DNA of 64,000 nt, taken from Tumebacillus amylolyticus. GTDB taxonomy: Bacteria; Bacillota; Bacilli; Tumebacillales; Tumebacillaceae. Both the position numbers and the translations under genes were made by a program. The notes under the pieces are model-generated. The model was not told the DNA's origin. It did not search any database and worked only from the letters and a program-made list of their open reading frames with translations. The DNA is taken from the NCBI RefSeq assembly GCF_016722965.1, contig NZ_JAEQNB010000001.1, forward strand, positions 1,143,344 to 1,207,343, in the 5' to 3' direction. Positions 32,824 through 41,840 of the stretch are shown here, piece by piece. Numbering within the stretch: the first letter of the stretch is position 1; every line of letters begins with the position of its first letter.

Positions 32824-33837
32824 CTATTGCTTGCTCAGCGTTCTCCGGTCCTTGTTCTGCGGGGGTTGTTCCAGCCAACCGTGCTTGATCATCAGTTTGG
32901 CGCCTTCCAGAGAATAGGCGGTGGTTTCCGCCATCATACGGGTGTAGATCGCCCCGAGATCAGTCCTCTGAGAGGCGGCCAGAGAGGCTGCGTAGTTCCC
33001 AAAACCGGCGCTGCAAAGGGACGTAATCTGAAAACACATCAACTTATCTGAAAAGGGCGCTTCTTGCGATTCCGTCACATCGCCGATCCAAGTGGAGGGT
33101 TGCAGGACATTGTCTTCCAGTAAATGCTTGGCTAACAGTTCAATGTGATGTTGTGCAGTTTTCTTGCCTTTCCAAGCGAAGTCCCGCACTTCTTGTCGTT
33201 GTGCCGTTTGAGCAAATCCCAGGAGCAAGGCAAACCCGATCAAATTCGTTTCCGTGTTCATGCCCATGTGTGAGATCTCAATCGCATTTAAAGGTCTATG
33301 CGTGCCAAACATGTGAGAGAGAAACGACTCATCTTGGATGAACTCTACTTTTTCCGGCTTTGCAATCATCGGGGAGCGAACAAATACCCCTTTTCTGAGC
33401 ATGACTTCGCTCGTTTTGTTGTAGAGGTACGATGCTTTATGCAGGGTGACGGTAAAAAAGTCCCGCACGTCTTTTCGAGCGGAGACGGACAAGGAGACCG
33501 CAGCCGCAGCCATGCCAAGCCGAGACATGTGTTTCAGATAACGCAAGGTAAAAATATCAGGGTACAACCCCGGCGCACCGGAGTTCCAGTCCTTATCGGT
33601 AAATCCAATCGGAATCGGGATTTTTTCATGTGTAAAAATGGTTTCGACAGTTTGGATGGCGTTCTCTGTGATCTGGAGCGCCGTCTGTTGAAGTTGTTTG
33701 ATGGCAGGGTCTTCACAGACGTTGATGAAATGAAGCAAGACACAGCGAATCATCGTATCCGTTTGATACGTCGTCCAGAGGACGGCCATTTCAGACGAAG
33801 TAAGACCGGGGTTGTGGGAAATCTGCAAGTGAATCAT
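32824..33837 (-). CDS. DUF3231 family protein
   Basis: A 337-residue protein, mostly helical, made of two related halves (SSEMAVLWTTYQTDTMIRCVL near the start and AIEISHMGMNTETNLIGFALLLG in the second half), the pattern of DUF3231 proteins common in spore formers. The fold is ferritin-like by general resemblance; function is unknown. The start is uncertain because the ATG is very close to AAAGG; an internal TTG is possible. Confidence 0.75.
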   Translation of the reverse strand: MIHLQISHNPGLTSSEMAVLWTTYQTDTMIRCVLLHFINVCEDPAIKQLQQTALQITENAIQTVETIFTHEKIPIPIGFTDKDWNSGAPGLYPDIFTLRYLKHMSRLGMAAAAVSLSVSARKDVRDFFTVTLHKASYLYNKTSEVMLRKGVFVRSPMIAKPEKVEFIQDESFLSHMFGTHRPLNAIEISHMGMNTETNLIGFALLLGFAQTAQRQEVRDFAWKGKKTAQHHIELLAKHLLEDNVLQPSTWIGDVTESQEAPFSDKLMCFQITSLCSAGFGNYAASLAASQRTDLGAIYTRMMAETTAYSLEGAKLMIKHGWLEQPPQNKDRRTLSKQ

Positions 33838-34001
33838 CCTTTATTTGAACTTTTGTTGCCTTGTTTAGATTTTGTCTGTCGGGGTGTCTTTATTCCATGT
33901 ATGGATTATCGGTGGGGGCCTCATCCGGCAACGCCTCTTTTTTTTCTACGCAAGCACTCACCTTTTCTAACACATACTAACAGACGAAAGGGGGTGTCGA
34001 G

Positions 34002-34541
34002 ATGGGTGAATGGGCAAAGTCCGGCCTTGTGCTCCTGACCTCTGTTTCGTGGTTGGTCGCCTATTGGATCTTCGGGGACCACAAACGGTGGCGGGAATAC
34101 TACGCGACAGCTCTGTTCATTTGTATGTGGGATTTTATTTCTACGATTTTGACGTTTCACTACGGCTTGTGGCGGTTTGAGAGAACGATGATCTCACCGT
34201 CGCATGTTCAAGCTGACTTTTCGATTGTGTTCACGCACTTGTTGCCGATGGGGATGCTCATTCCCGCTCGATACCCCTATAAGTCCGGATGGTGGAAGCA
34301 GGGCTGGTTTCTGCTGTTCTTTTTGGCTGTGAATTCGGGTTTGGAAGCGATTTTCCATGCGGCGCACCTCATCTCGTACTACCACGGCTGGAACTATGCA
34401 TGGTCGGTCGCTCTCTGGGGGATGATGATCCTCGCGATCCGCATCCATTACACGCACCCGATTTGGGCGTGGGTTTTCAATATTGCGATGACGGCGTTCA
34501 TAATCTGGCATTTTAAAATCCCGATTCCATCTCTTACTTGA
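34002..34541 (+). CDS. CBO0543-like membrane protein, copy 1
   Basis: A 179-residue protein with five to six membrane helices. The tryptophan-rich segments WSVALWGMMILAIRIHYTHP and YATALFICMWDFISTILTFHYGLW recur in similar form in three more proteins within 4.5 kb. The family is found widely in Bacillota and has no known function. AAGGGGGTG precedes the ATG. Confidence 0.7.
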   Translation: MGEWAKSGLVLLTSVSWLVAYWIFGDHKRWREYYATALFICMWDFISTILTFHYGLWRFERTMISPSHVQADFSIVFTHLLPMGMLIPARYPYKSGWWKQGWFLLFFLAVNSGLEAIFHAAHLISYYHGWNYAWSVALWGMMILAIRIHYTHPIWAWVFNIAMTAFIIWHFKIPIPSLT

Positions 34542-34592
34542 CGTGACACCTATAGGTTTCATATAATCGATGTGACACCTCCGGGTGTCACA
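34538..34592 (+). promoter_or_regulatory. Promoter with two operators for the SRPBCC-ArsR operon
   Basis: TTGACG (34538-34543) and TATAAT (34562-34567) are 18 bases apart. A perfect palindrome TGTGACACC-4-GGTGTCACA spans 34571-34592, just after the -10. A second, imperfect copy (TGACACC-TATA-GGTTTCA, about 34544-34561) fills the spacer. Both lie where binding of the encoded ArsR-type repressor would block transcription. Confidence 0.7.
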
Positions 34593-34614
34593 TACATCTA
34601 GGAGGGGTTTCTCA

Positions 34615-35013
34615 ATGGAAGACATTTCGAAAGTAGTTGTATTCAACGCACCGCTTGAAAAAGTATGGAAAGCCGTTTCCACCGCAGAAGGCATTGCTTC
34701 TTGGTTCATGCCGAACGACCTGCAAGCGGAGATGGGCTATGAATTTACATTTGATGCAGGTCAATTCGGGATGTCCCCGTGCAAAATCACCGAACTCGAC
34801 CCGCCCCATCTGATCGGATTTGACTGGGGCAAAGACTGGCACCTGCAATTTCAATTGAAAGACCTTGACGGCAAAACGGAATTCCACCTGATCCACTCCG
34901 GCTGGGGCGAGGACAAAGTTACGGAAACCGGTGCTCCGCACACAGTGATTCGCGGCGTGATGGACCAAGGCTGGGGCGAACTGGAGAAACTGCGTGCCGT
35001 TGTAGAAGCGTAA
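34615..35013 (+). CDS. SRPBCC (AHSA1-like) domain protein
   Basis: A 132-residue START/Bet v1-like protein (ISKVVVFNAPLEKVWKAVST, WFMPNDLQAEMGYEFTF, GWGELEKLRAVVEA). The fold binds hydrophobic ligands in a central cavity. It is the first gene of a two-gene operon; its stop codon overlaps the start of the ArsR gene (TAATG). Such pairs are common in Bacillota, with the regulator controlling the ligand-binding partner. GGAGGGG precedes the ATG. Confidence 0.88.
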   Translation: MEDISKVVVFNAPLEKVWKAVSTAEGIASWFMPNDLQAEMGYEFTFDAGQFGMSPCKITELDPPHLIGFDWGKDWHLQFQLKDLDGKTEFHLIHSGWGEDKVTETGAPHTVIRGVMDQGWGELEKLRAVVEA

Positions 35014-35384
35014 TGTCGTCAGCGGCGAAGGTTGATGTCTTTCAAGCGGTAGCCGATCCGACGCGTCGCACGTTATTGAAACTACTTGGCAAACAGGAAC
35101 TCTCCGTGGCGCAGATGACCGGGCATTTCTCCATCTCGCGCACGGCTGTCAACAAGCACTTGCACATCCTGTCGCAAGCCGGCCTCGTCTCCCACCACAA
35201 AGTCGGACGAGAGACCCGGTATCAACTCCAACCGGACAAGCTGCGCGAGTTGCAGAACTGGGTGAACTATTTCGAGCAGTTCTGGGACAACAAACTGGCG
35301 ATGCTCAAGTTTCTCGTGGAGCAGGACGACGAGAGTGAGCCCGTTTTTCCTCCCTTGCGTTTGGTGGACCGCGAAAAGGAATAG
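35013..35384 (+). CDS. ArsR-family transcriptional regulator
   Basis: A 123-residue winged-helix protein (FQAVADPTRRTLLKLLGKQELSVAQM, then FSISRTAVNKHLHILSQAGLVSHHKVGRETRYQL). The metal-binding ELCVC motif of metal-sensing ArsR proteins is absent, as in the SdpR-like subgroup paired with SRPBCC genes. It probably represses its own operon at the two operators upstream. Confidence 0.88.
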   Translation: MSSAAKVDVFQAVADPTRRTLLKLLGKQELSVAQMTGHFSISRTAVNKHLHILSQAGLVSHHKVGRETRYQLQPDKLRELQNWVNYFEQFWDNKLAMLKFLVEQDDESEPVFPPLRLVDREKE

Positions 35385-35396
35385 GACGTCTAAATA

Positions 35397-35429
35397 AAAG
35401 GAAGCCCTCACGAGGGGCTTCCTTTTTTC
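35397..35429. terminator. Bidirectional terminator
   Basis: Stem AAGGAAGCCCT / AGGGGCTTCCTT between convergent genes. Confidence 0.85.
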
Positions 35430-35884
35430 TTGAAGAACGATGCGACAAACAGGCGCGTGAGGACGTTGCAGAACAGGATGATTTCAAAGCTTAGAGACAT
35501 TCTCCAGCTCACGAGATGAACCAAGTGCGTATAGCGCTCAATCACGACTGCGATGGCCGCGATTCCGGCTGAGAAGAGCACGGTGTACAGAGCTTTCACC
35601 CATTTGGGTTTCGCTTCGGGGAAGTAGAGCATGAAAACCACAGCCAGTGACGGGTAGAGGAGAAAGTGCAACGTGAAATTCATACGTGTGGCATGCGGAA
35701 ATTCTCGGTATGGATACTCGATCAGACCAAATTGGACGACCAAGATATCGAACAACCAGGTGAATGTCTGCATGGACATGAAGACGAGGTGCATTTCCCG
35801 TGTTCGGCTCTTGGGAGTTAGCCGCCAGAGCGCAACGGGGATCACAACCCAGAGGGAGACGAGAATCCAGAATTCCTTGCTCAT
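35408..35884 (-). CDS. CBO0543-like membrane protein, copy 2
   Basis: A 158-residue, five-helix membrane protein (FWILVSLWVVIPVALW, FTWLFDILVVQFGLIEYPYREF, FTLHFLLYPSLAVVFMLYF). ATG 35884 overlaps the stop of the upstream paralogue by four bases (ATGA), so the two are translationally coupled. The TTWLFDxxxxxxGLIxYPxRE block is shared with its neighbour. Function unknown. Confidence 0.7.
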   Translation of the reverse strand: MSKEFWILVSLWVVIPVALWRLTPKSRTREMHLVFMSMQTFTWLFDILVVQFGLIEYPYREFPHATRMNFTLHFLLYPSLAVVFMLYFPEAKPKWVKALYTVLFSAGIAAIAVVIERYTHLVHLVSWRMSLSFEIILFCNVLTRLFVASFFKKKGSPS

Positions 35885-36357
35885 GTCGTCGTCTCTCCAG
35901 AGCGGGTAAACCACTGATAGTAACGGCGGCACAGGTAAAACGTCCCGGTGAGCGAGAGGAACGTCCAATACCATCGCCATTCGTTGTAGGCGATCAGGTC
36001 GGTGTAGTGTTCGAGGAGCACTTCGATCAGGGTAATGACGGACGAGATCAAAGCATAGTAGAGCAACTTTCGCCACGTCGAGCCCGCTTGCGGATAATAG
36101 AGGTTAAAAAACACGGAGATCGCCGGGTACACGAAGTACTCAAACGTAAACGAGGTGTTGTTCGCGGCACTCATTTCCCGAACGGGATATTGCAACCAAT
36201 CTCGATTCACCGCGACCAACCCCAATCCCCACGTCAAGAGTTGCGTGAAGAAAAAACAAACCAAAGCTCCGCGCCATTGCGAACGGGGAACGAATAAGCA
36301 CAGCGCGAGAACGGTGAGAAACCAAGCACTGATCAAGATCGTAACTTCTATGGACAT
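35881..36357 (-). CDS. CBO0543-like membrane protein, copy 3
   Basis: A 158-residue, five-helix membrane protein of the same length as its downstream partner, with the matching block LLTWGLGLVAVNRDWLQYPVRE and FTFEYFVYPAISVFFNLYY. First gene of a two-gene operon. Function unknown. Confidence 0.7.
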   Translation of the reverse strand: MSIEVTILISAWFLTVLALCLFVPRSQWRGALVCFFFTQLLTWGLGLVAVNRDWLQYPVREMSAANNTSFTFEYFVYPAISVFFNLYYPQAGSTWRKLLYYALISSVITLIEVLLEHYTDLIAYNEWRWYWTFLSLTGTFYLCRRYYQWFTRSGETTT

Positions 36358-36407
36358 CTCGGGCTCACTCCCTCAGGACGGGTATGTAGAGAAAGTATTC
36401 CCAAAAG

Positions 36408-36443
36408 GAAAAAAGACCCCGCCATCGGGCAAGGGCTTTTTTA
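36408..36443 (+). terminator. Hairpin with T tract upstream of the DUF2252 gene
   Basis: Imperfect stem CCCC-GCC / GGC-AA-GGG with A and T runs on the two sides. It lies between divergent genes, so its role is unclear. Confidence 0.45.
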
Positions 36444-36545
36444 TGGACAGGGTGTTAAACTATCGTGTGATTTCATCTGTACCTGCGTATTCACGAAGTA
36501 AATCAGGTATTGTGGAAGTACTTTCACACAATGGAGGTTCACCTG

Positions 36546-37886
36546 ATGAAGAGAAGACACTTGGTTTCCTTGCTGCTTACGGCGGTTCTGCCGCTGACGT
36601 TCGTGCAATCGGCGGGGGCGTTCACCAACACTTCGACACGCACGATGTACGTGAAGCAAGAGATTCAAAACGCGAACTCGTTCTACACCGACCTCACGCT
36701 CAAAAACGCGAAGTACGCCGACATGGAAGCGTCGCCGTTTGCGTTCTACCGGGCGACCAACCATCTCTACTATGCAGACCTTGACACGGGCGTGATCCCC
36801 GTCCCGTCGCAGTGGAAGACAACTTCCAACGTCCAAACGTGGCTGTCGGGGGACTTCCATACGCAGAATGTGGGCTTTTTGGACAATGACAACGGCAAGG
36901 TTGTATTCGACCTCAACGATTTCGATGAGTCGTACATCGGGCCTTTTTATTGGGACCTCTTGCGCTACACGACGAGTCTGTTCCTCATGAAGCCCGAATT
37001 GGGGACGTCGCTCAGCGATTCGGACATTCGAGATGTGGCGAGCACCTTCCTCTCCACCTACCAGACCACGCTCAGCTCCGTCAACGGCAACAGCAACGAG
37101 AAGGACCTCTACCTCGACAAAGCGGCGCTCACAGGGTTTATGGACGATCAGATCGCGTCTGTGCAGAGCAAATACAGCACCTCGACGTTGCTAAGCAAAT
37201 GGACGAGTCTGCAAAACGGAGTCCGCCGCTTCAACTTCGCCAACCCGGACCTCGGCGTTCCGACGGCAACCGATCGAGCTGAAGTCGGTTCCTACTTCGG
37301 GATCAAAGACCAAGCGGTGCGGCTGAATTCCGGTCTCGGCTCGCAAGGGGTGAAAAAATACTACTTGCTGGTGGAAGGCCCGACCTCTTCACAGGATGAC
37401 GATGTGATTCTGGAAGTCAAAGAAGAACGCCTGCCGAGCCTCTTCCACGTTCACACCGTATCGCAAAGCCTGTACACGTCGCAATTCTCAAACCACGGCA
37501 CCCGAACTTCCACCGCGAACAAAGCGCTGCTCAACCATGTGGACAACTACGCCGGCTCTCTGCAAAGCGCAACGCGCACGTACTATGTGCACCGCATCTC
37601 TCCTTGGAAGAAAGGATTCGACCCGGCCGATTTCAAGAGCAAGTCCGACCTGACCGAATTCGCAAAAGCATCCGCCCAAGCCCTCGCCTATGCGCACGCA
37701 CGATCGGACCGCGACTACAACTCGACGTACGTTTCGTACAACTTTGAAGACGGGGCCTTGCAAGCGATCGCTCTCTGGCCGCAATTCAAAACCACCGTCT
37801 CCCAGTTGGCGGAGAACTACGCCGCGCAAGTGCAAGCGGATTACAACTCCTTCGTCGGACTTGTGAACAGCGGGCAATTGCCGTAG
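36546..37886 (+). CDS. Exported DUF2252 family protein
   Basis: A 446-residue protein with an export signal (MKRRHLVSLLLTAVLPLTFVQ, cleaved near SAGAF). The body shows the DUF2252 hallmarks WLSGDFHTQNVGF, FDLNDFDESYIGPFYWDLLR and ALAYAHARSD, which look like a kinase-like fold with HxN and DxD metal-binding motifs. Function of the family is not established. Exported members are less usual than cytoplasmic ones. TGGAGGT precedes ATG 36546. Confidence 0.8.
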   Translation: MKRRHLVSLLLTAVLPLTFVQSAGAFTNTSTRTMYVKQEIQNANSFYTDLTLKNAKYADMEASPFAFYRATNHLYYADLDTGVIPVPSQWKTTSNVQTWLSGDFHTQNVGFLDNDNGKVVFDLNDFDESYIGPFYWDLLRYTTSLFLMKPELGTSLSDSDIRDVASTFLSTYQTTLSSVNGNSNEKDLYLDKAALTGFMDDQIASVQSKYSTSTLLSKWTSLQNGVRRFNFANPDLGVPTATDRAEVGSYFGIKDQAVRLNSGLGSQGVKKYYLLVEGPTSSQDDDVILEVKEERLPSLFHVHTVSQSLYTSQFSNHGTRTSTANKALLNHVDNYAGSLQSATRTYYVHRISPWKKGFDPADFKSKSDLTEFAKASAQALAYAHARSDRDYNSTYVSYNFEDGALQAIALWPQFKTTVSQLAENYAAQVQADYNSFVGLVNSGQLP

Positions 37887-37898
37887 ATCGAAAGCAGA

Positions 37899-37930
37899 CC
37901 ACCGTCCCGAGAGGGCACGGTGGTTTTTTG
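37899..37930 (+). terminator. Terminator after the DUF2252 gene
   Basis: Stem ACCACCGT / ACGGTGGT followed by TTTTTT. Confidence 0.85.
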
Positions 37931-37966
37931 TGCAAGGTGGGTACGTTATGGAAGGGGGGAATCAGG

Positions 37967-38521
37967 ATGAAGAGCATTCAAGACCCAGAGAAAATCAAGC
38001 AGGTGGGCGAGTATTACAAGACCATCGAGGAAGCCAATCATGAATATCAACACTATTGGATGCAGCACACGTTTCTCCATTGGGATTTCTGGACTTCTGT
38101 GTGTTTTTCGCTGATCCCGTGGCTGATCTGGTTCAGGTTGCGCAAAAAAGAATCGACTGCACGGTATCTGTTCGTCGGGTTCTTCGTCATCATCGTTTCG
38201 TGCTGGTTTGATTTCATCGGTGTCTGTTTGGGGAGATGGTTCTATACGGGCAAGGTCATGCCGACGATTCCATCTTACATCCCGTGGGATATGAGTTTGA
38301 TGCCCGTCACGGTGATGTTGATGATCCAATTCAAACCGCAGATGTCTCTTTGGCTGAAAGCAGCCCTGTTTGCCTGTCTCGCTTCATTTGTGGGAGAGCC
38401 TTTGTTTAGCTGGTTGGGGCTCTATGTGCCGGTCAAATGGAACTACTTCTTCTCGTTGCCGATCTACGGATTGATCTATCTCGTCTCCCATTGGCTTTCC
38501 AAACGAAAAAGTTTTCAATAA
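37967..38521 (+). CDS. CBO0543-like membrane protein, copy 4
   Basis: A 184-residue protein with an N-terminal polar stretch (IQDPEKIKQVGEYYKTIEEA) and about five membrane helices (FWTSVCFSLIPWLIWFRL, FVGFFVIIVSCWFDFIGVCLG, YFFSLPIYGLIYLVSHWLS). More distant from copies 1-3 but with the same overall plan. GGGGGGAATCAGG precedes ATG 37967. Function unknown. Confidence 0.6.
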   Translation: MKSIQDPEKIKQVGEYYKTIEEANHEYQHYWMQHTFLHWDFWTSVCFSLIPWLIWFRLRKKESTARYLFVGFFVIIVSCWFDFIGVCLGRWFYTGKVMPTIPSYIPWDMSLMPVTVMLMIQFKPQMSLWLKAALFACLASFVGEPLFSWLGLYVPVKWNYFFSLPIYGLIYLVSHWLSKRKSFQ

Positions 38522-38552
38522 AAAGGGAAGCCCCACGAGGAGCTTCCTTTTT
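38522..38552. terminator. Bidirectional terminator
   Basis: Stem AAGGGAAGC / GCTTCCTTT between convergent genes. Confidence 0.8.
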
Positions 38553-38555
38553 GCA

Positions 38556-39308
38556 TTAGAACCCGATTCGGGTGTTCATCGCTTCAAACTGCTCGTCGAT
38601 TTCGTCACGATTCAGGCGCAGGGCGCGCTCCGACATGCCGAAGCCGATCTCGAGATCGCCTCGTGCAAAGCCTTGGAAGACGGCGTCTGCAAATTCATCG
38701 AGCGGAGCGCCGAACGTGTGCAAGCCGGGGCCGCCGAGGTCGGTGTTGACAGCGGGCGGGGCCACTTCGATGATGTTGACGTTTTGGTTCTTGGCTTGGA
38801 AACGCGTGCTCATCGTGAAGGAATGCAACGCCGCTTTGGTCGCGCTGTAGATCGGAGCGGCAGCCATCGGGGTGAACGCAAGCCCGGATGTGACGTTGAT
38901 GAGGGTCGCGTTGTCTTTGCCTGCCAAGAACGGCAGGAACAGCAGGGTGAGATGCACCGGCGCATCGAAGTTCGCGGCGATTTCCTGTTGGTAGTAGCTC
39001 CAGTCCTCTTGAGCGTCGATCAACTTCACGCGCTGTTGGATGCCTGCGTTGTTGACGAGGACGTTGAGGTTGGGATGTTCCGTTCGTACCCATTCGAGGA
39101 GTGCTGCGCGCTCGGAAGCCACCGAGACATCGCAGACGCGAGTATGTAGTTCCGGGAATTTCTCCTTGGCTTCGCGAAGTTTCTCTTCGCGACGACCGCA
39201 GACGATGACGGTGTTACCCGCTTTCAAAAAACGCTCCGCCAATGCGTAGCCGATGCCGGATGCACCGCCGGTGATCAAAATGGTGTTGCCGGAAAGATTG
39301 AAGCTCAT
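38556..39308 (-). CDS. Short-chain dehydrogenase/reductase (DltE-like)
   Basis: A 250-residue NAD(P)-dependent oxidoreductase. The cofactor loop is TGGASGIGYALAERF, NNAG follows at about residue 87, and the catalytic Ser (VTSGLA), Tyr and Lys (YSATKAAL) are all present. Substrate unknown; the start and C-terminal region recall DltE-type proteins. It is a lone gene. Confidence 0.88.
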   Translation of the reverse strand: MSFNLSGNTILITGGASGIGYALAERFLKAGNTVIVCGRREEKLREAKEKFPELHTRVCDVSVASERAALLEWVRTEHPNLNVLVNNAGIQQRVKLIDAQEDWSYYQQEIAANFDAPVHLTLLFLPFLAGKDNATLINVTSGLAFTPMAAAPIYSATKAALHSFTMSTRFQAKNQNVNIIEVAPPAVNTDLGGPGLHTFGAPLDEFADAVFQGFARGDLEIGFGMSERALRLNRDEIDEQFEAMNTRIGF

Positions 39309-39500
39309 GTGAAGGTCCTCCCTTTAGGTAGATGTCACTTATAGTATACTGTACAAGGGTTGGAAAAGGAAAAACGAGGAAAGTCGGTCGTGAAGAGGTA
39401 CATTTTTTCAAGGAAAAAATGACGTATTTTTTACCCTCTCGCGGGGTTTCTCTGTTAAACTAGTCTGAGGTCTATTTTTTGTAGGAGGAACACGGACAAG

Positions 39501-41057
39501 ATGAGTATCTTAAACGTTAACGATATCGGGCACGGCTTTGGTGCCCGCACCCTGTTTTCCAATGTAAACTTCCGTCTGCTCAACGGTGAGCACGTCGGTC
39601 TCGTAGGAGCCAACGGCGCGGGGAAATCCACGCTGATGAACATCCTCACCGGCAAACTGCAAGCCGACAACGGCAAACTCGAATGGTCGAACCGCGCGAC
39701 GGTCGGCTATCTCGACCAGCATGCGTCGCTCCAACCGGGCATGACGATGCGCGATGTTTTGAATGATGCGTTCAAACCGCTGTTCGATATGGAAAAGGAA
39801 CTCGGCGAGATCGGGATGCAACTTGCCGAGCCGGATGCCGATTATGACAAACTGCTCGCCGATATGGGCGAGATCCAAGACCGTCTCGACAACTCCGGTT
39901 TTTATATGATCGACGCCAAAGTGGAGGAAGTCGCCAAGGGCCTCGGCCTCACCGCCGTCGGTCTCGACCGTGACGTCGCCGACCTCTCCGGGGGGCAACG
40001 AACCAAAACTCTGCTTGCGAAACTGCTGCTGGAACAACCGAACGTCCTGCTGCTCGACGAGCCGACCAACCATCTGGACGTTGAGCACATCGAATGGCTG
40101 ACCACGTATCTGCAGAACTACCCGTATGCGTTCATGCTGATCTCCCATGACGTCGAATTCATGGACCAAGTCGTCAACATCATCTACCATCTCGAAGGCG
40201 GCAAACTCTCCCGCTACGCCGGCAACTACGAGAAGTTCGTAGAAGTCTACTTGGCGAAACGCGCCCAGCAAGAGAACGCCTTCGAACGCCAACAAGACGA
40301 GATTCGCCGCATGGAAAGCTTCATCCAACGCAACAAGGCACGCGCTTCGACTTCGGGTCGTGCGAAGTCCCGTCAGAAGATGCTCGACAAAATCGACCGC
40401 CTCGAAAAACCGATCGAATACCCGCGTCCGTCGTTCCGCTTCGAAGAGACCCGTCTGTCTTCGAAACTGGTCTTTGAAGCGAAGGACCTCGTGATCGGCT
40501 ACGACCGTCCGTTGCTCCCGCCGCTGACGTTCAAACTGGAGCGCGGTGAGAAAATCGCCATCACCGGGATGAACGGCATGGGCAAATCGACCCTGATGAA
40601 AACGATCCTCGGCAACATCCCGGCTCTCTCCGGCCAAGTGGAACGCGGCGATTATCTCACCCCGATCTTCTTCGAGCAGGAAATTGAACCGGCTCCGGGC
40701 TTGACCGCTCTGGACGATGTCTGGAACGCATTCCCGCATATGCAAAACCAAGACGTTCGCGCCAACCTCGCCCGTTGCGGCCTCGGCAACGAACACATCA
40801 CGTCGAAGTTGACCGCGCTGTCCGGCGGTGAGCACGCGAAAGTTCGTCTGTGCAAGCTGATGCTGACGGCGTCGAACTGGATTCTGTTTGACGAGCCGAC
40901 CAACCACTTGGATGTCGCGGCGAAGGAAGAATTGGCGAAGACTCTGCAAAACTACCGCGGCACCGTTCTGATCGTCTGCCACGAACCGGAATTCTACAAA
41001 GACTGGGTCACCCAAGTCTGGAACGTGGAAGACTGGGCCAAAGCATCGGTTCGCTAA
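39501..41057 (+). CDS. ABC-F family ATPase
   Basis: A 518-residue protein with two ABC cassettes and no membrane domain. Cassette 1: Walker A GANGAGKST (about residue 36), signature LSGGQRTK, Walker B VLLLDEPTNHLD. Cassette 2: GMNGMGKST, LSGGEHAK, WILFDEPTNHLD. The linker between them (IRRMESFIQRNKARASTSGRAKSRQK) is the positively charged P-site tRNA interaction motif. ABC-F proteins act on stalled or antibiotic-bound ribosomes. The sequence is of the YkpA/YbiT type, typical of housekeeping rather than resistance members. Co-directional with the thioesterase gene 13 bases downstream. Confidence 0.92.
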   Translation: MSILNVNDIGHGFGARTLFSNVNFRLLNGEHVGLVGANGAGKSTLMNILTGKLQADNGKLEWSNRATVGYLDQHASLQPGMTMRDVLNDAFKPLFDMEKELGEIGMQLAEPDADYDKLLADMGEIQDRLDNSGFYMIDAKVEEVAKGLGLTAVGLDRDVADLSGGQRTKTLLAKLLLEQPNVLLLDEPTNHLDVEHIEWLTTYLQNYPYAFMLISHDVEFMDQVVNIIYHLEGGKLSRYAGNYEKFVEVYLAKRAQQENAFERQQDEIRRMESFIQRNKARASTSGRAKSRQKMLDKIDRLEKPIEYPRPSFRFEETRLSSKLVFEAKDLVIGYDRPLLPPLTFKLERGEKIAITGMNGMGKSTLMKTILGNIPALSGQVERGDYLTPIFFEQEIEPAPGLTALDDVWNAFPHMQNQDVRANLARCGLGNEHITSKLTALSGGEHAKVRLCKLMLTASNWILFDEPTNHLDVAAKEELAKTLQNYRGTVLIVCHEPEFYKDWVTQVWNVEDWAKASVR

Positions 41058-41070
41058 GGAGGAGTCTCAC

Positions 41071-41547
41071 ATGTCTGACCGCGACCACGTGCTTTCGATG
41101 TTCGACTCGCTCTCGGAGGACGACCAAGCGTTTATGGTGCGTCTCTTGGAAGCGAAAGTCCGCTCGAACACGTCGCCTCTTGCTTATGTGGAAGAGATGA
41201 TGTCGTACAAGTATGCGGGCCAAGAGGACGATGCCTACGTCTACACGATGGAGGTCCGTCCCGAAATTTCCAACCGCTACGGGATGCTGCACGGCGGCAT
41301 CCTCAGCACGTTCATCGACACTTGCATGGGCGGAACTTGCTTTCGAGTCAACGGCGTCGATACGCGCACGGTGACCCTCGACTTGCACGTTCGATTCCTC
41401 AAGGAAGCCAAAAACGGCCGCCTCACCTGCAAGACGCGCATTCAGAAAAACGGCCGCACCGTCACCGTGCTCGAATCGAGCGTGTACGATGAGCAAGGCA
41501 AGATCATCGGCAGTGCGACCGGCTCGTTCTTTAAAATCGCCAAGTAA
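41071..41547 (+). CDS. PaaI-like hot-dog thioesterase
   Basis: A 158-residue acyl-CoA thioesterase-like protein. RYGMLHGGILSTFIDTCMG carries the HGG and Asp motif of the PaaI family, and TVTLDLHVRFLKEAKNGRLTC follows. AAGGAGGAG precedes the ATG, 13 bases after the ABC-F gene, so the two are probably cotranscribed. Specific thioester unknown. Confidence 0.85.
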   Translation: MSDRDHVLSMFDSLSEDDQAFMVRLLEAKVRSNTSPLAYVEEMMSYKYAGQEDDAYVYTMEVRPEISNRYGMLHGGILSTFIDTCMGGTCFRVNGVDTRTVTLDLHVRFLKEAKNGRLTCKTRIQKNGRTVTVLESSVYDEQGKIIGSATGSFFKIAK

Positions 41548-41683
41548 GTTGACATAAGGCAGGGAACTTCTGGGAACTATTACCTCGGGAATTGTTCAGA
41601 CAATTTCTTGTATATTTGTGTACGATTTGTTACACTATAGACACAAAATCGTCACAACTTCTTCCCGAGGGGGATTCTCATTT

Positions 41684-41830
41684 ATGTTCGGTTTCTTGGC
41701 ATCGTTGTTGTTCGTCGTGGCTTGTGCCCTGGCTGTCTATTTCGTCTACATCCCGGTAACCCGCTGTGAAGCTTGCAAGGAAGCGGGACTGCTGGCCGGT
41801 ATAGAGGAAGAAACCACGACCATCGCGTAA
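41684..41830 (+). CDS. Small single-helix membrane protein
   Basis: A 48-residue protein with one membrane helix (FLASLLFVVACALAVYFVYI) and a tail with a CxxC pair (TRCEACKEAG). GAGGGGG lies upstream of ATG 41684, and a terminator follows. Not recognised. Confidence 0.55.
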   Translation: MFGFLASLLFVVACALAVYFVYIPVTRCEACKEAGLLAGIEEETTTIA

Positions 41831-41840
41831 GAACTCACAC

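Noticed and set aside
39510-41015. 501-codon ORF on the minus strand across the ABC-F gene
   Set aside because: It mirrors the high-GC ABC-F coding frame, has no ribosome-binding site or recognisable domain, and the plus-strand protein carries all ABC motifs.
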